NCBI GenBank assembly: GCA_963575745.1 | Contig: CAUYUJ010021063.1 | Span: 1-64,000 of the forward strand | Source of the DNA: Prorocentrum cordatum | Taxonomy: Eukaryota; Sar; Dinophyceae; Prorocentrales; Prorocentraceae | Length of the DNA stretch: 64,000 nucleotides | Direction: 5' to 3' | Shown: positions 12,181-23,715 of the stretch, in pieces | Numbering within the stretch: position 1 is the first letter of the stretch | How the letters are laid out: each line of letters begins with the position of its first letter | The notes under the pieces: model-generated | The model's input: the letters and a program-made list of their open reading frames with translations, nothing else | Database searches by the model: none | What the model was told of the DNA's origin: nothing | Program-made: the position numbers and the translations under genes

Positions 12181-12510
12181 CGCAACGCACTGGTCTCTCC
12201 GGCGGCCGCTCGGGACGATCCTGGCACCCCCAGAATAAAGGGGCCCAGGGACACACAAACAAATACACACAAATAACAGGATTACCCATGTCTTCCCATA
12301 TTTGGGGGCTTTTCGTCTTCCCCCCCACTTCCCATATTTTCCCATATTTTCCTCGGGATCGACGATTCGTTGTGTCTGTGTGCTTTTTCCCCGCCTGACA
12401 GAACGCTCTCGGCGAGCCGCACCTACCAGAAACTATCCCGAGGCTGGAGAGCCGCCGAGCAGCGACGAAAGCGCCCGAAAACCTTTTGGTTGGGCCTCGA
12501 ACCCCGAGGC
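12180..12510 (+). repeat. Dispersed repeat, occupied by the 160-bp element
   Basis: The outer parts match 34790-34960: CGGCCGCTCGGGACGATCC against CGGCCATTCGGGACGACCC, then GGCACCCC, then (after the insert) CGCTCTC, a CCCGAGGC block, GCCGAGCA-CGACGA, and CGCCCGAA. The segment 12240-12399 is missing from the 34.8-kb relative. Confidence 0.6.
12240..12399 (+). mobile_element. 160-bp dispersed element, copy 2
   Basis: Same family as 1245 and 23715. Left flank CAGAA-TAAAGG, right flank CCTGA-CAGAA, so a 5-bp CAGAA direct repeat brackets the insert. The matching locus at about 34.83 kb lacks it. Confidence 0.75.
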
Positions 12511-12574
12511 CCCCACTGCCATCCCCCCCATCCCCACCCCCTGGGGCCCGCCGCCAGAGAGGGGGAGAGCGGAT

Positions 12575-12995
12575 GGGTGGAGGCGAGGAGGAGGAAGAAG
12601 AGGAGGAGGTGGCAGGGCGAGGGCGACGGGGAGGAGGAGGAGGAGGAGGAGGAGGAGGAGGGGGAGGAGAAGGAGGAGGAGAGGACGAGGAGGGAGGAGG
12701 GGGAGGAGGAGGAGGAGGAGGAGAGGAGGAGGGGAGAGGAGAGGACGAGGAGGAGGAGGAGGAGGAGGAGGGGTGGCAGGGGAGGGCGACGGGGAAGAGG
12801 AGGAGGAGGAGGAGGAGGTGGAGGAGGAGGAGGAGGAGGAGGGAGGATGAGGAGGAGGGGGAGGGGAGGAGGAGGAGGAGGAGGAGGGGGAGGAGGAGGA
12901 GGAGGAGGAGGAGGAGGAGGAGGAGGAGGAGGAGGAGGAGAGAGGGGAGGAGGAGGAGGAGGGGAGGAGGAGGAGGAGGAGGAGGAGGAGGAGCG
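12575..12995. repeat. (GGA)n array
   Basis: About 420 bp of GGA triplets with GGC and GGG interruptions. GC-rich non-repetitive sequence follows to 13183. Confidence 0.9.
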
Positions 12996-13183
12996 ATGGC
13001 GCCCCCCGACCCGCGCGACCGCCGCGGCGGCCCTCCGCCGCCCGCGCCGCGGCGGGGCCACGGAGCCCCCGCCGCGGCGGCGGCACATCGGGGCCCGCCG
13101 CCGCCCCCCCCGCGGCGGGCGGCGGGGCGCGCGCCCGCACGCGCCCGGGGGCTCTGACGGCCGCGGCTGCAGGGAGGCCCCTG

Positions 13184-13485
13184 CTGGGATGGCCGTCGGG
13201 GTGGTTCTAAGCGGATAGGGGGGGGGTACAAGTGGATGCCAAGGTGCGTTATGTTATATCTGGCCCAACCTGGCTTATGAGTGGGTTACAAGTGCCCCGA
13301 GTGGCTTAGGGGGGTTGAATAACTCCGCTAAGTGGGCGGAGCCCACGTAGCCTGGATCGTTCGCCCCCCTAAGCTACTTGGGGCATGTGTAGCCTACTTG
13401 TAAGCCAGGGTGGGCCAGATATAACCCACCTCGGCATCCACGTCAACCCCCCTATCCACTTAGAACCCCCCCACGGTCATCCCAG
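13184..13485. mobile_element. Fold-back element, family A copy 2
   Basis: 302 bp with the same ends as copy 1 (CTGGGATGGCCG and CGGTCATCCCAG) and the same arm blocks, including ATATCTGGCCCAACC. The centre (AACTCCGCTAAGTGGGCGGAG) is the reverse complement of the centre of copy 1, so the copies are in opposite orientation or the loop was flipped. Both copies are followed by TGGA. Confidence 0.85.
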
Positions 13486-13861
13486 TGGACTCCCACGACG
13501 CGCGGGGGGGGGGGCCTCGGGCGCCCCCCTCCCCCGCCCCCCCCCCAAGTGGAGACCAGCCGAGCCCACGCAGAGGGCGAGTCGCGCAGTGCACCACGCC
13601 CCTCCCAGGCACAGGCCCAGCGAGGCTCCGACGCAGGGCTGGCCCCCAGTCGCGAACCTCCTGCGCCGACCCAGCACCGCCCAGCCGACTGGGAGGGGGA
13701 GCGCAGCAAACACAGAGCCGTCGGCGGCTGAGTGGGCCGTCGACCTCACACTCGAAAAGAGCGACTCTGGATGGAAAGCTGGTCCCGGGGAGGTGGTCTA
13801 AGTCTCTGGGCGTCGACGTGAAAATATCACGACGTTGGAGGTCTGCACTTCCTACCCTCGG

Positions 13862-13955
13862 CCTTGTCCTCGTCCTCGTCCTCGTCCTCCTCCTCCTCCT
13901 CCTCCTCCTCCTCCTCCTCCTCCTCCTCCTCCTCCTCCTCCTCCTCCTCCTCCCA
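13862..13955. repeat. (CTC)n array
   Basis: GTC then CTC triplets, nearly pure. The stretches 13490-13860 and 13956-14960 hold no gene I can support. Confidence 0.9.
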
Positions 13956-14964
13956 TCCTCCCTTTTCCCATTGCTCTCGCATCACTCACCCAGTTCATGA
14001 CCGAACCAGCTGGACATGAACGAGGTCGAGAGGAAATCGTGGCGTGACACCAGTCCGCCTCCTCGTGGGGCGCCAGCATAGTGGGGGGGCTCGCACCTCA
14101 GCCGCTGCCGCCCCTGTTGAACAAACGCTTCGACATATCTCCAAGAGCTCTCCCAGAGAGACCCCCGAAGACAACGATAGGCAGCATTCCGTAGCCATCA
14201 CTGCTCAGGCCTTCAAGCAGCAGCGCAAGAAACAGAGTCTATACCCACAATTGTCCTAGCTGCGGCTGAGAACTTGTTACGTCGCGGAGCGGCAAAGGCA
14301 ATCCGCAGGCGCGTCCCGGCAACCAGGGCTACGGTATTGCGAGGTGCCCCGCATGCAAAAAGGAAGGGAGAAGAAGAGAGGCAGCCGCGGAAACAGGGGG
14401 CGGAAAAAAGAGAGCGCTGCCGAGGTAGAACACACGCTTTGCGTCACTGTGTCGTGACTGCGGCCGTCCCCGCCCCACGAACTTCGGCGGCCGCGCCGCG
14501 CCCCGCGGCGGCCACGGTGCGCCCGGCCGCGACCGCCGCGCGCGCGCGGATGCCGGCGGCTCCGCCCGTACAGCGGTCCGAGATGCCGAGAGAGCTGCGC
14601 CGCCGGGAGGTCGGCGCGTCGAACTCGGCACGGCCCCCAGGGCAAACTCGTTGAGGTCGGTCGGTCGGAGTCGTAGGCTGCGGGCAGCCCATGGACGTGC
14701 GTGGCAGCATGCAGATCGGCGCGTCTGCGTGCCCGCTGAAAAATGCTGAATCAAATATCACACGCGAATTGCTTCGAAAGGAAGTGGCAACTCGTTGAGG
14801 TGGGACTCCGCAATGCTGTGGGCGCGTCATTCCCGTCGAGACGAGGCCTTCCCCCGTCGACCTGACCTGCGTGGCCGCATCGAGCTCCTGGCAGAAGCAG
14901 GCACGGCCTGCATCGAGCCTCACCCTCCTCAGAGACAGCGCATGTACACACGTCGTAGTGCACT

Positions 14965-15115
14965 TCTGATCGTGCTCATGTCTGAGTGTGCTCGTTTCTA
15001 GTTGTTCCTGGACCCCTAGTGGCCAGGAAGAGGCCCAGGATAGAACAATTGGAAATGAAAGGATCTTGGCCCCCCAGAAAATCAAATAACCCTCGAAGAA
15101 TTAGAAATGAACACT
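14965..15115 (+). mobile_element. ~150-bp dispersed repeat, family D copy 1
   Basis: This matches 24678-24828 along its length: GTGCTCGTTTCTA, TTGTTCCTGG, GGCCCAGGATAGAA, AATGAAAGGATC, and CGAAGAATTAGA-ATGAACA. The ends form a weak inverted repeat (TGCTCAT..CTAATT against the complement of AATTAGA.ATGAACA). Confidence 0.7.
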
Positions 15116-15425
15116 GTGTACAGTAGTTTCCTCTGCGAGCTGGGGGTACCGTCCAAGGCGTTCGGCGAGAAGTCACATCTTCGGCCGATTTCGATTCCAG
15201 TGCATGTGACCAGGCCGGCCTGGCCCTCGATGGCATCAGCGACGTTGCTTATCCAAGCCCACCAGGTGGCCTCCGAGCCGGTCTGTGCTCTCCTGCACGC
15301 ACACCGGAGAAAACCCTTTTTTCCCGATTCCGCTGCGTCCCGTCGTCGATCTCCCGATCCGCGACGGCGATGCATGATCTGGGCCCTGCGCGGCCGCGGG
15401 GCGAGGTCGCAGGCGGAGCAACTTT

Positions 15426-15672
15426 CGGGGATCTTCTGACCCGGGTCAATCCAGACCCAGGTCAGCAGGAAGCCAAAAAACTGCAATGCTAGACAAAAAC
15501 AAAAACTGCAACGCAAGTCTTCGCAAACCCGGGTCAGCCAATATGCGCGGCCGCCTCGCGGCCACGAGCGGCTCGCTAATCCGGGTCAGCCAGAGGGGGT
15601 CTTCGCAGGATCCTGCAAGATCTGGCGCTCTGGCTGACCCCAGTTGCATTGACCCCCGTTTCAAGGCTCCCG
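15426..15672 (+). repeat. Dispersed repeat, family E copy 1
   Basis: It shares with 48149-48318 the blocks GGGGATCT-CTGACCC-GGTCAATCCAGACCC, AGGATCC, GGCGCTCTGGCTGACCC and TTGCA-TGACCCCCGT. Short GGGTCAGCC motifs recur inside. No coding signal. Confidence 0.55.
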
Positions 15673-16082
15673 AAACTTGCCGCGGAGAGGCTCTTCCCTT
15701 ACATCGCGAGCGCCCATACGACCCCGCGGGCGCTCCGACGCCGGCCTCGGCACGACGGCCTCATTATACGACGCGGGCCTCGGTACGGCGCGGGGGCCTC
15801 AGTGCGGCGCCACCAAACCAATCCTACGCCGCGGGGGCTCCGCACGACGGCTCAGCGGGGCGATGGCTCGACGCGGGAGGCCACGGCAACGCGAGCCTTC
15901 TCGCGGGCGCGGCGCGGGTGGTCGAACCTCTCCTCCCCGTCGCCGGCACGTTCGGCGAGGCAGGCCACGCCACGCTGCGTGGCGCGGCCACCGGAGCCCA
16001 CCTCGGCACGGACGGCCGTGGAGCACCTGGCCCCTCCAGCCCTCGGCAGCACAAAGCAGCAAGGGGTACCCCTGGGGAAAGC

Positions 16083-16232
16083 AAAAGGTACCGATACCGC
16101 TACTCCCCGGACCTCTCCCGGGGTGCGTTCTGACCAGGATTCCGAGGCGAATCCGGCGGTGGCGACGAGGGCCCTCGAGGAGGCGCGCACAAAAAGGAAA
16201 ACGAGGAAAGGGTAGCGGTATAGGTACCTTTT
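16083..16232 (+). mobile_element. 150-bp inverted-repeat element, family B, best copy
   Basis: The ends AAAAGGTACCGATACCGCTA and TAGCGGTATAGGTACCTTTT are near-perfect complements. The core reads ACCTCTCCCGGGGTGCG, TTCTGACCAGGA, GGCGGTGGCGACGAGGGCC. No coding potential; MITE-like. Confidence 0.8.
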
Positions 16233-17635
16233 CTCTTCTGAACCCAGGCTATTCCGTCGAGAACATCATCCGGCCACTCGAGCTCGCCTTCGGCGCGCAA
16301 GCCTCGAGGATGCTCGGTCGCTGTCTGGGCCAGGCGTGAATCAGGTCGCCCGGACGAAGTTACTTCGCCCGACTTTGGCGCGACTTTTTTTCGCAGCTAG
16401 AAGCCATGGCGTTGCGAACGCGAGGCCGGCGCGACGTGCGGGTTGGGGCCATTGAAGAGGTCTGCTCCGAGAGACCTTGAAAGGATCCCAGAAACTAACA
16501 AAAAGCATGTGATGTTTTACTCGCTGCTCCTGGTCAGAGCTGACGAAGTACACGCGAGGCTGGCGCTGTCCCACGGAGGCGGTCGACGGGGAACGTGTGG
16601 CCGGGGCGCGCGCATGGCACGCCCAAGTGCCCAGCAATACCACCGCGGGGACGCGGGCGCGGAGAAGGCACTCGATGCGTCCTCTTTTCCCCTCCTCCCC
16701 CTCCTCTTCCTCCTCCCCCTCCTCCTCCCCCTCCCTGATGTAGGCCCTCCTCCGAGGCTCGGCGCTCGTCGCAGCGACGATCTGGGAGCAGAGCTGCCAG
16801 GAGCGGCCGGCTTCGCAACTACACACATCTATCTCGCTGCTCCTCGACACCCTCCACGTGATTTGCCTCCTCCTGCCACTGCTGCTGCTATCACTGCATT
16901 GCGCCACCACTCCTGCGATTGACGTTTATGCAACTATGTCAACCGTACGCATCACACATAATACACATACTAGCTTGTACTAAAAATGCAGTACCATATC
17001 GCAGTCACAGCATTGCCTGCGAACCATGTTCTACCACATGGCGTGAACCACATCGTTTTCAGCATGTAGCTTACATCACACAACCTGCACCACGGATATT
17101 ACACGATCTATATTACACATAATAGCTCACACCACAATTGTGAGATGGCATTGTTTAAACCATATACGTAATTTACCCCACGTGGTTGGCCCCAAGAACA
17201 TGACACCACATATATTGCACATGAGGAATACCATGACTCACTATCAGGGGCCCACGCTGGTTAACATGCTCAAGATTCCTTGGGCCCTCAAAAATTATGG
17301 CCATACATTTCAAAGGCGCAACGCTCACACATATGAACGCCGAGCCCTTGTCAAAACGGGGATGTCGCTGCACACGTGCGTGAGCTTGCACGACGTTATG
17401 CCGCGACACTATACCTAGCGTTCTTACAGCTAGGAGAAGGGGGGACGGGTATTTTTCAAACCAAGCCTCTCGCCTGAACGGTGGGCCCATGGGGAGTTCG
17501 TTATTCATCGAAAGAGCCTGCAGTGATCGTAGGGGCTTCTGAGACGGGACTTCGGCGGACGGGAGGGTCTGTTGATGCATTATGAACATAAGGTTGCCCT
17601 TGCGCTGGAAGCCGAGGGAGGAAGAGAACAAGGAT
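16233..17635. other. Unassigned; AT-rich island at 16920-17420
   Basis: No gene recognised. From about 16920 to 17400 the composition drops to AT-rich with degenerate CACAT/ATTAC/ACCAC motifs, unlike the surrounding GC-rich DNA. A CTC-rich patch lies at about 16685-16735. Confidence 0.4.
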
Positions 17636-17730
17636 GATAAGAAGCAGCAGCAGCAGCAGGAGCACGAGGAGGAGGAGGAGGAGGAGGGCGGACAAGGAGA
17701 GGAGTAAAACGGAGGGCGAGGAGGAGGAGC

Positions 17731-17770
<40 letters not shown>

Positions 17771-17772
17771 GA
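17636..17772. repeat. GGA/CGA triplet array
   Basis: CAG and GGA triplets followed by a pure (ACG)n run at about 17730-17770. From 17980 to 18160 there are CTC/CCCC-rich patches. Confidence 0.8.
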
Positions 17773-18341
17773 AGCGCATGAAGTTTCTTGCGCTGCTCGT
17801 GCCCACAGACTCAAGCTCAACCTCAGCTCGAGGGGAGGCAGCAGCGGCCCGGGAGACTGCGCGAGGCCCAGGCTTCTGTACACGCAGCGCTCTGTACACC
17901 CGACGCCCAAGGGCGAACGTGCCCCACATGCCGGGGCTCGCGATGGGGACACCTGGGCACCGTTCGGCCCTCATAATCGTCCTCCTCGTCGTCCTCCTCC
18001 ACCTCGTCGTCGCCGTCATCATCAACACGCTTCCTTCCCTTCCCCCCCCCCCCATCTCCCCTTCCCCCCCGCTTCCTCCCCTTCCCCCTCCTCATCCTCC
18101 TCATCTCCCCCCCCCCCGCTTCCTCCCCTTCCCCCTCCTCGTCCTCCTCGTCCCCCTAATCCTCATACGCGCATGCCCCAGGTGTAGCCATCCAGCCCTG
18201 ACGGTGGCGCCCCGGGGATGCTGCAACGAGCCTGTGCAAGGCGGAGGGGCGCCTGTTCACGCGACCAGGACTGCCGCCACGGTCGACCAGCCGCTCCAGG
18301 GGCCAGGAATGCATTTGCCAAACACGCCCCCTCTGGCCACC

Positions 18342-18515
18342 TCCTCCTCCTCCTCCTCTCCTCCTCCTCCTCCGCCCCCTCTTCCTCCTCCTCCTCCTCC
18401 TCCTCCTCCTCCTCCTCCTCCTCCTCCTCTTCTTCCTCCTCCTCCTCCTCCTCCTCCTCCTCCTCCTCCTCCTCGTCCTCCTCCTCCTCCTCCTCCTCCT
18501 CCTCCTTCTCCATTC
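18342..18515. repeat. (CTC)n array
   Basis: About 170 bp of CTC with a few TTC and GTC substitutions. Confidence 0.9.
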
Positions 18516-18619
18516 CTTTCCCTTCTAAGTAATTTCTCCCTGTCGCACCCCGAGGCCAGTTTTTAGGGCGGGCCGCGCGTTTCGCATGCGAGTTCCTCAC
18601 CTTTTATGACTCTGAAACT

Positions 18620-19000
18620 TAAACATTGGCAACAGTTTCACAGATGGAGGGCGGGTCGTTTTCAAAATGTGGCTCTCGCCTTAGCGCCGCGCAAATTCGT
18701 TTGAAACATTTGCAAGAGCTTCACGGATTGAGGGCGGTTCCTTTTCACAATGTGACTCTCGCCTTAGCGCCGCGCACATTCGTTCATAACACTTGCAAGA
18801 ATTTCACGGTTTCCCACGATCAACTTACCAGAAATGGCGTTTTGGAAAGGATTCCGGATTTTGCGGGTGCAACAATTACGTTGATTGACGGTGTTGAAAT
18901 CCCAAGAACGGCGTTCTGGCACGATTGAGAATCGTCAAGACGCAACAATCAGGTTGATCCGGGGCATTGGAATCCCGAGAACCATTTTTTGGCATGCTTC
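18620..19000 (+). repeat. Two short tandem duplications (~80 bp each)
   Basis: A unit with GGGCGG-TC-TTTTCA-AATGTG and CTCTCGCCTTAGCGCCGCGC is repeated twice (18640-18790). Then a unit with GCAACAAT.A.GTTGAT and GAAATCCCAAGAAC is repeated twice (18868-19005). A 100-codon frame crosses the region but follows the repeat, so I do not call it a gene. Confidence 0.65.
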
Positions 19001-19132
19001 CGGGTCTTCAAACGGTTGTCTTCCAACGAGGCAGATCCCTCAATGGAAATAAATCGTTGTAGGGGCCTATGAAGAGGGAGAGCTTGGAGGGAGGGTGTAT
19101 TCCAACATCGTTGCTGGCTCTTGGGTTTACAC

Positions 19133-19865
19133 TGGTCCTCCTCCTGCTCCTCCTCCTCCTCCTCCTCCTCCTCCTCCTCCTCCGCCTCCTCCTCCTCCTC
19201 CGCCTCCGCCTCCTCCTCCTCCGCCTCCTCCTCCTCCTCCTCCTCCGGCTCCTCCTCCTCCTCCTCCTCCTCCTCTTCCTCCTCCTCCCTCCTCCTCCTC
19301 CTTTTCTTCCTTCACTGAGGATCGGGTGAGTGCGGAGCAGGAAATAGAGGATCAGCAGAGTGAGAACCGGCAGAGAGACCATCACGAGGAGAGCGAGGAC
19401 CAGGATCATCAGAATGAGCACGAGGAGGTCCCCAGATCCTGGAGGTCCCTGGAGGTCATCCTTCCTTCCTCCTCCTCCTCCTTCTTCTCCTCCTCTTCCT
19501 CCTCCTCACCATCCTCCTCCTCCTCCTCCTCCTCCTCCTCCTCCTCCTCCTCCTCCTCCTCCTCAGCATCATCATCAACATTCTCGCTCTCTCCTCCCTC
19601 CTCCCTCCTCCCTCCGCCGTCCTCCTTCGTTCCTCGCTGCTCATCCTTCTCGTCCTCGTGCTCGTCCTCGTGCTCTTCCTCGTGCTCGTCCTCGTGCTCG
19701 TCCTCGTGCTCGTCCTCGTCCTCCTTCTCCGGCACCTCCTCCTCCTCCTCCTCCTCCTCCTCCTCCTCCTCCTCCTCCTCCTCCTCCTCCTCTTCCTCCT
19801 CCTCCTTATTCTCCTCTTCCTCCACTCCGCTTCCTGCTCCTCCTCCTCTTCTCCTCCTTCTTCCT
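19133..19865. repeat. (CTC)n arrays
   Basis: Two long CTC blocks (19133-19312 and 19465-19865) separated by a 150-bp non-repetitive GAGGA-rich stretch. GTC/CTC hexamers appear near 19650-19730. Confidence 0.9.
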
Positions 19866-20275
19866 GGGGGCGCGGCAGGGACCCGTGGGGCGATGTTGCC
19901 AAGATGTCTCGAGCGAGAGCGCCAGCTGGGACACGCCCGGTGCGCCTGGCGCGTGCACTGCATCTCCGGAGATGGTCCCTGGGGGCGCGCTGGGGGCCCG
20001 TGCGGTGACTTTTGCGAGGATGTCGCGAGCGAGAGCGCCTGGTTGGGACACGCCCGGTCCGTCCGGCGCGCATGGTCCCTGGGGGTGCGCTGGGGGCCCG
20101 TGGAACGATTTTTGCGAGGATGTCCAGGGCGCCAGATGGAGACACGCCTGGTGCGCCCAGACGCCCAATGCATCCCCCGAAATAGTGCATGGGAGAGCGC
20201 TTGGGGCCCTCAGGGTGATTTTTGCAAGGATGTCTGGAGCGAGCCCAGTGCATCCCTGGAAACTGGGATGCCGAA
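19866..20275 (+). repeat. Minisatellite of ~110-120-bp units
   Basis: About four diverged units around TTTTGCGAGGATGTC, GAGCGAGAGCGCC and TGGGACACGCC, with CATGGTCCCTGGGGG linkers. Its core resembles, on the opposite strand, the satellite at 63147-64000. Confidence 0.7.
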
Positions 20276-20690
20276 AGCATGTTCTGGCGAGTTATGTTAA
20301 CTTCATGTTGAACTACAACAACTAGGTTGAACTAAGGTGTGCCAAGTGTGTTAACTACAACCAAGTATAAGCATGCTCACGTAACTAGTTTCTTAGATCT
20401 TGGGGTGTAAGTTGGGGGGAGAAGCGGCGCAGACTAATGGAAGTTAGGGGAAGTTATTTGTTCTGTCGTTTTGCATTGTCGGGCCCTCATTTTGGAACCC
20501 GCCCCACCCCGCAACGGACTCGGGCGGGCGCTGAGGAAGGGGGGCGCCGCGCGCTGAGAGGGGTTCCGCGCGGCGCATTTTTGGTCGTCACCAGTCGAGC
20601 CCGCTTTCATGTCGGGCGTAGCCCGAATTTGTCTCTCGCGAAGCCAACTGAACGCAGTGAACTGAACTGGCTGACTGGTCGCACCTGTCA
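20276..20690. other. Unassigned spacer
   Basis: Short GTTGAACTA and GTTAACTACAAC repeats at 20290-20390, then ordinary GC-rich sequence. No gene seen. Confidence 0.4.
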
Positions 20691-21118
20691 GGAGGCCGTG
20701 CTATTCTCGGCGGCCTAGGGCGCCACGTATTGCGCAAGCAATATGAGGCCGCTTTTTATTCTCGGCGGCCGAGGGCGCAGCCTAATTATGTCGCCACCAC
20801 TGGGAGGCCGTTTGATCTCGGCGGCCGACGGCGCAACCTGTTGCGCAAGCGGTGGGAGGCAGATTTATTCTCGGACGAGCTCACAACCTCCTAAGTCGCA
20901 AACAATGGGAGGCCGTTTCATTCTGGGCTGCCGACAGCGCAATCTATGCGCAAGCAGTGGGAGGCCGTTTTTATCCTCGGCGGCCCAGGGCGCAGTCTAT
21001 GGCGCAACCAGTGGGAGGCCGTTTTCATCCCCGGGGCCGAGGGCGCAACCTATGGCGCAATCAATGGAAGGCAGTTCTATTCTCGACGGCCGAGGGCGCA
21101 ACCTATGGCCAACCAGTA
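20691..21118 (+). repeat. Tandem minisatellite, ~53-bp period, eight units
   Basis: Units start at about 20691, 20745, 20802, 20855, 20908, 20960, 21014 and 21066, each with GGGAGGCCGTTTT, ATTCTCGGCGGCCGAGGGC and GCGCAACCTATGGCGCAA. The period varies from 52 to 57 bp. Confidence 0.85.
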
Positions 21119-21974
21119 GACACTTGGTCTGGAGTTGTGCCATTATCTTGAACCACCAGCGGGCTGGCGATCGCGTGAAGGAGGGAAGAGCGAGGAGGAG
21201 GAGAAGGAGGAGGAGGAGGAGCAGTTTTTGATGGTCCCAGGGCCCCGTAACGGCCCGCGGAGGCCAAATCGAAGAATTTCGGCCGGGCTGAAAAAAACAG
21301 ATCGTCGGCGATCTGGGCAGGGCGCGGTACTCTTCCAATTCACTGCGCGGCGCGGGAGGGATGGAGCTCGGCGCGGTCTGGGTGGAGAGCTGCGTCGCAG
21401 GCGCGCAGAGGCGCGCGAGGCCCCCTGCGGATGGAGCCCGGCCTCCGCAGGGAGTGTGCGGATCTGGGCGGAGGGGGCGGTAGGCGCCCGCACCCACTGA
21501 GACCGCAGGTCGAGCTCTGCTCGGTCTGCGTCGTGCAGGGTGTGACGGCATGTGCAAGGCGTGGCGACATGTGCAATCGTCCGCGCCCACTGGGCCCGTA
21601 GGAAGAGCTCCCTGTGCGGGCACGAAACGTGTGAGGGATTTGGTGGACAGCATGCGGCAGGCAGCGCAATACCAGCTGCGGCAGGAAGGGGACGAGGGGG
21701 GAAAAAGTTGGAGGAGCAGACAAAGATGTAGCGCGGCGCTGCGGATTCTAAAAGATGGCCCAACAGCACATCATGATTTTGATGGGACAACCATAAATTT
21801 GGATCGGCTCTCCACTAAGTTTGGCATTAGAGGGGTTATTGGTTTGTTTCTGGGCTCATTAGCCTTTGGGGCAGCTGAACGACCATGGGTGGGCTACTGC
21901 AGCCCTTCGGCTTGCAGAAAATCGCGCGCCCCCTCTGAAGACAACCGCTGTCATTCATCGCCTCCTACCTCGCA

Positions 21975-22180
21975 AGCAAGAGGAAGAGGAGGACAGGAGG
22001 AGGAGGAGGAGGTGGAGGAGGTGGAGGAGCAGCAGCAACAGCAGGAGGGGGAGCAGGACGAAAAGGAGGAGGAGAAGGAGGAGGAGGAGGAGGGGAGGAG
22101 GAGGACCAGGAGGGAGAGGAAGAGTAGGAGGAAAAGAAGGAGGAGGAGGAAAAGGAGGAGGAAGCCGAGTGGTGAGACAG
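21975..22180. repeat. GGA-rich array
   Basis: GGA, CAG and AAG triplets, imperfect. The preceding 21120-21975 stretch holds no gene I can support. Confidence 0.75.
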
Positions 22181-22242
22181 GGGGAATTGGAGGAAAGAGA
22201 AATAGGGGTAGGGGCAGCAATCCGCCTCCCCAGAAGGCGCCG

Positions 22243-22390
22243 CACTGGCCAGGCAGGAGGCGCTTATGCTCGGTGATGGACCTCAAGCAGGAAAAGTGCA
22301 CAGGCGACCTCTGTCGGCGATCCGCCCAACATCGTACGATTGTTCACACCTAGACCATCTGCAGTGCATCCCGTTCTCGTCGAGGGGGAG
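22243..22390 (+). repeat. ~145-bp dispersed repeat, family F copy 1
   Basis: This matches 28168-28312 from CACTGGCCAGGCAGGAGGC through CACAGGCGACCT, TCGG-GATCCG-CCA-CATC and GCA-TGCATTCC to TCGAGAGGGGGAG. No coding signal in either copy. Confidence 0.7.
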
Positions 22391-22639
22391 TGACTGCAGG
22401 TGCGGAGGTGTTGATTTTGCTCCTTCGCACGATACTGTACCGTCTGCAGTACCGTGTCGTCCTCTCATTGCTGGCGCGTGTTTTCACGACCTATCTCATC
22501 TGGCATATCCATATCCGCCACCATGCCCCTGGACACGGAGTGGGCGTGTCCTCTGGTCCGCTGCCCGATCCCATGAACACCAGCCCGCACTCCTGAAGAA
22601 TCATCCTAAGGGCCTGGACCCAAAATTCTCAAATGCTCT

Positions 22640-23200
22640 TGGGCTTCCCGCGCGCGACGATCTCGGGCCCGACAGGGCCCTAAGACGGGACAAGAGGGAC
22701 CCCAGAGGCCACCAAAACGGTCCAAGAGAGCCCCGAGTCGCCGAACGATCGCCCCAGGACGCCCAAGATGGCTCCCAGACGGCTCAAGCGGCCGCAAATG
22801 CGCCCAAAGAGGCCTCCAAGACGCCCCCCAAGAGGGCCCCAAGCTGCCACGATCACTGATGTTCTGTAGGTTCTTGAAGGATTTGGGCGCTGCCGCTCTT
22901 TCGGCTTCCGCGCGCGCAGACGGCCCTGGAGACCCCCCGGACATGCCAAGAGGGCCCGAAGGCGGCCCACGAGGACCCAAGGCGGCCCCAAGCGGGACCC
23001 AAAAGAGGGAACACAAACCGAAAACCCTAGCTTTCCGCCCCAAGAAGGACCCCAGGAGGCCCCAAGAGGCGCCCAGGAGGCCCCAAGAGGCCCCCACAAG
23101 GCTCCGAAGAGGCCCCTGAGAGGCCCAACAGAGGCCCAAAAGAGGCCCCCTAAACGGCCCCCTAGAGGCGCCCAAACTGCCTCCAAGAGGCCCCCGAGAA
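22640..23200. repeat. Degenerate GAGGCCCC-AA short repeats
   Basis: Units of about 10-13 bases around AGAGGCCCCCAA recur irregularly, densest at 23040-23190. They give Gly/Leu/Trp-rich frames on the minus strand that I do not regard as genes. Confidence 0.65.
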
Positions 23201-23295
23201 GCCTCCCACGATATCCCAACAAAAGCCCAGTAGGATTCATACCCACAACCCAAACGCGGTGGCGAGATGAGCCGAAGGCCATCGGATATTTGTTT

Positions 23296-23715
23296 ATGGT
23301 TCCCCTTGTTCTCTCTGATTGTACGCCGCGTGCGGCATCAACGCTTTCACAGAAGGTCGACCACGTGGCGGAGACGGCTCTCCAGGGAGACATTCGTCTG
23401 CATGATGAACCCCGCTCCAGGGTGGTGGCCGCGGCGCTGACATCGGTGAGCGGGCTCGCCCCAGATGTGTTGCAAGAGTGGATGTCTTGGGTCTCGTTGA
23501 AGCCATCTCTCAACCAACATAGCCCAGAGCTAGTGCAGGCACTGCCTGGACTGGGCACATACAAGGCCGTACAGCTCATGATCGCCTCGCCCGATTCGGG
23601 ACGGGCCAAGGCTGCGCGTGCAGTGCTGGACGTGTTGATGGAAGCTTACATGAACAAGGCGACTTCCAGGACGAAGGCGGTCAAAATGTTGCTGTGCACA
23701 CTCGTTGTCGTAAAG
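23296..23715 (+). CDS. Possible first exon of a gene of unknown function
   Basis: From ATG at 23296 the frame is open for 140 codons of balanced, non-repetitive composition (for example SGLAPDVLQEWMSWV and RAVLDVLMEAYM, likely helical), unlike its low-complexity surroundings. I do not recognise the family. The frame runs into a 160-bp dispersed element at 23715 and would stop there at 23751. If that element is a GA-AG intron (23716-23874), the next exon starts at 23875 in the same frame (VCASTLELEATVLVF...). That join is a hypothesis. Confidence 0.35.

Noticed and set aside
18626-18928. 100-codon plus-strand frame
   Set aside because: It consists of two short tandem duplications and shows no family resemblance.
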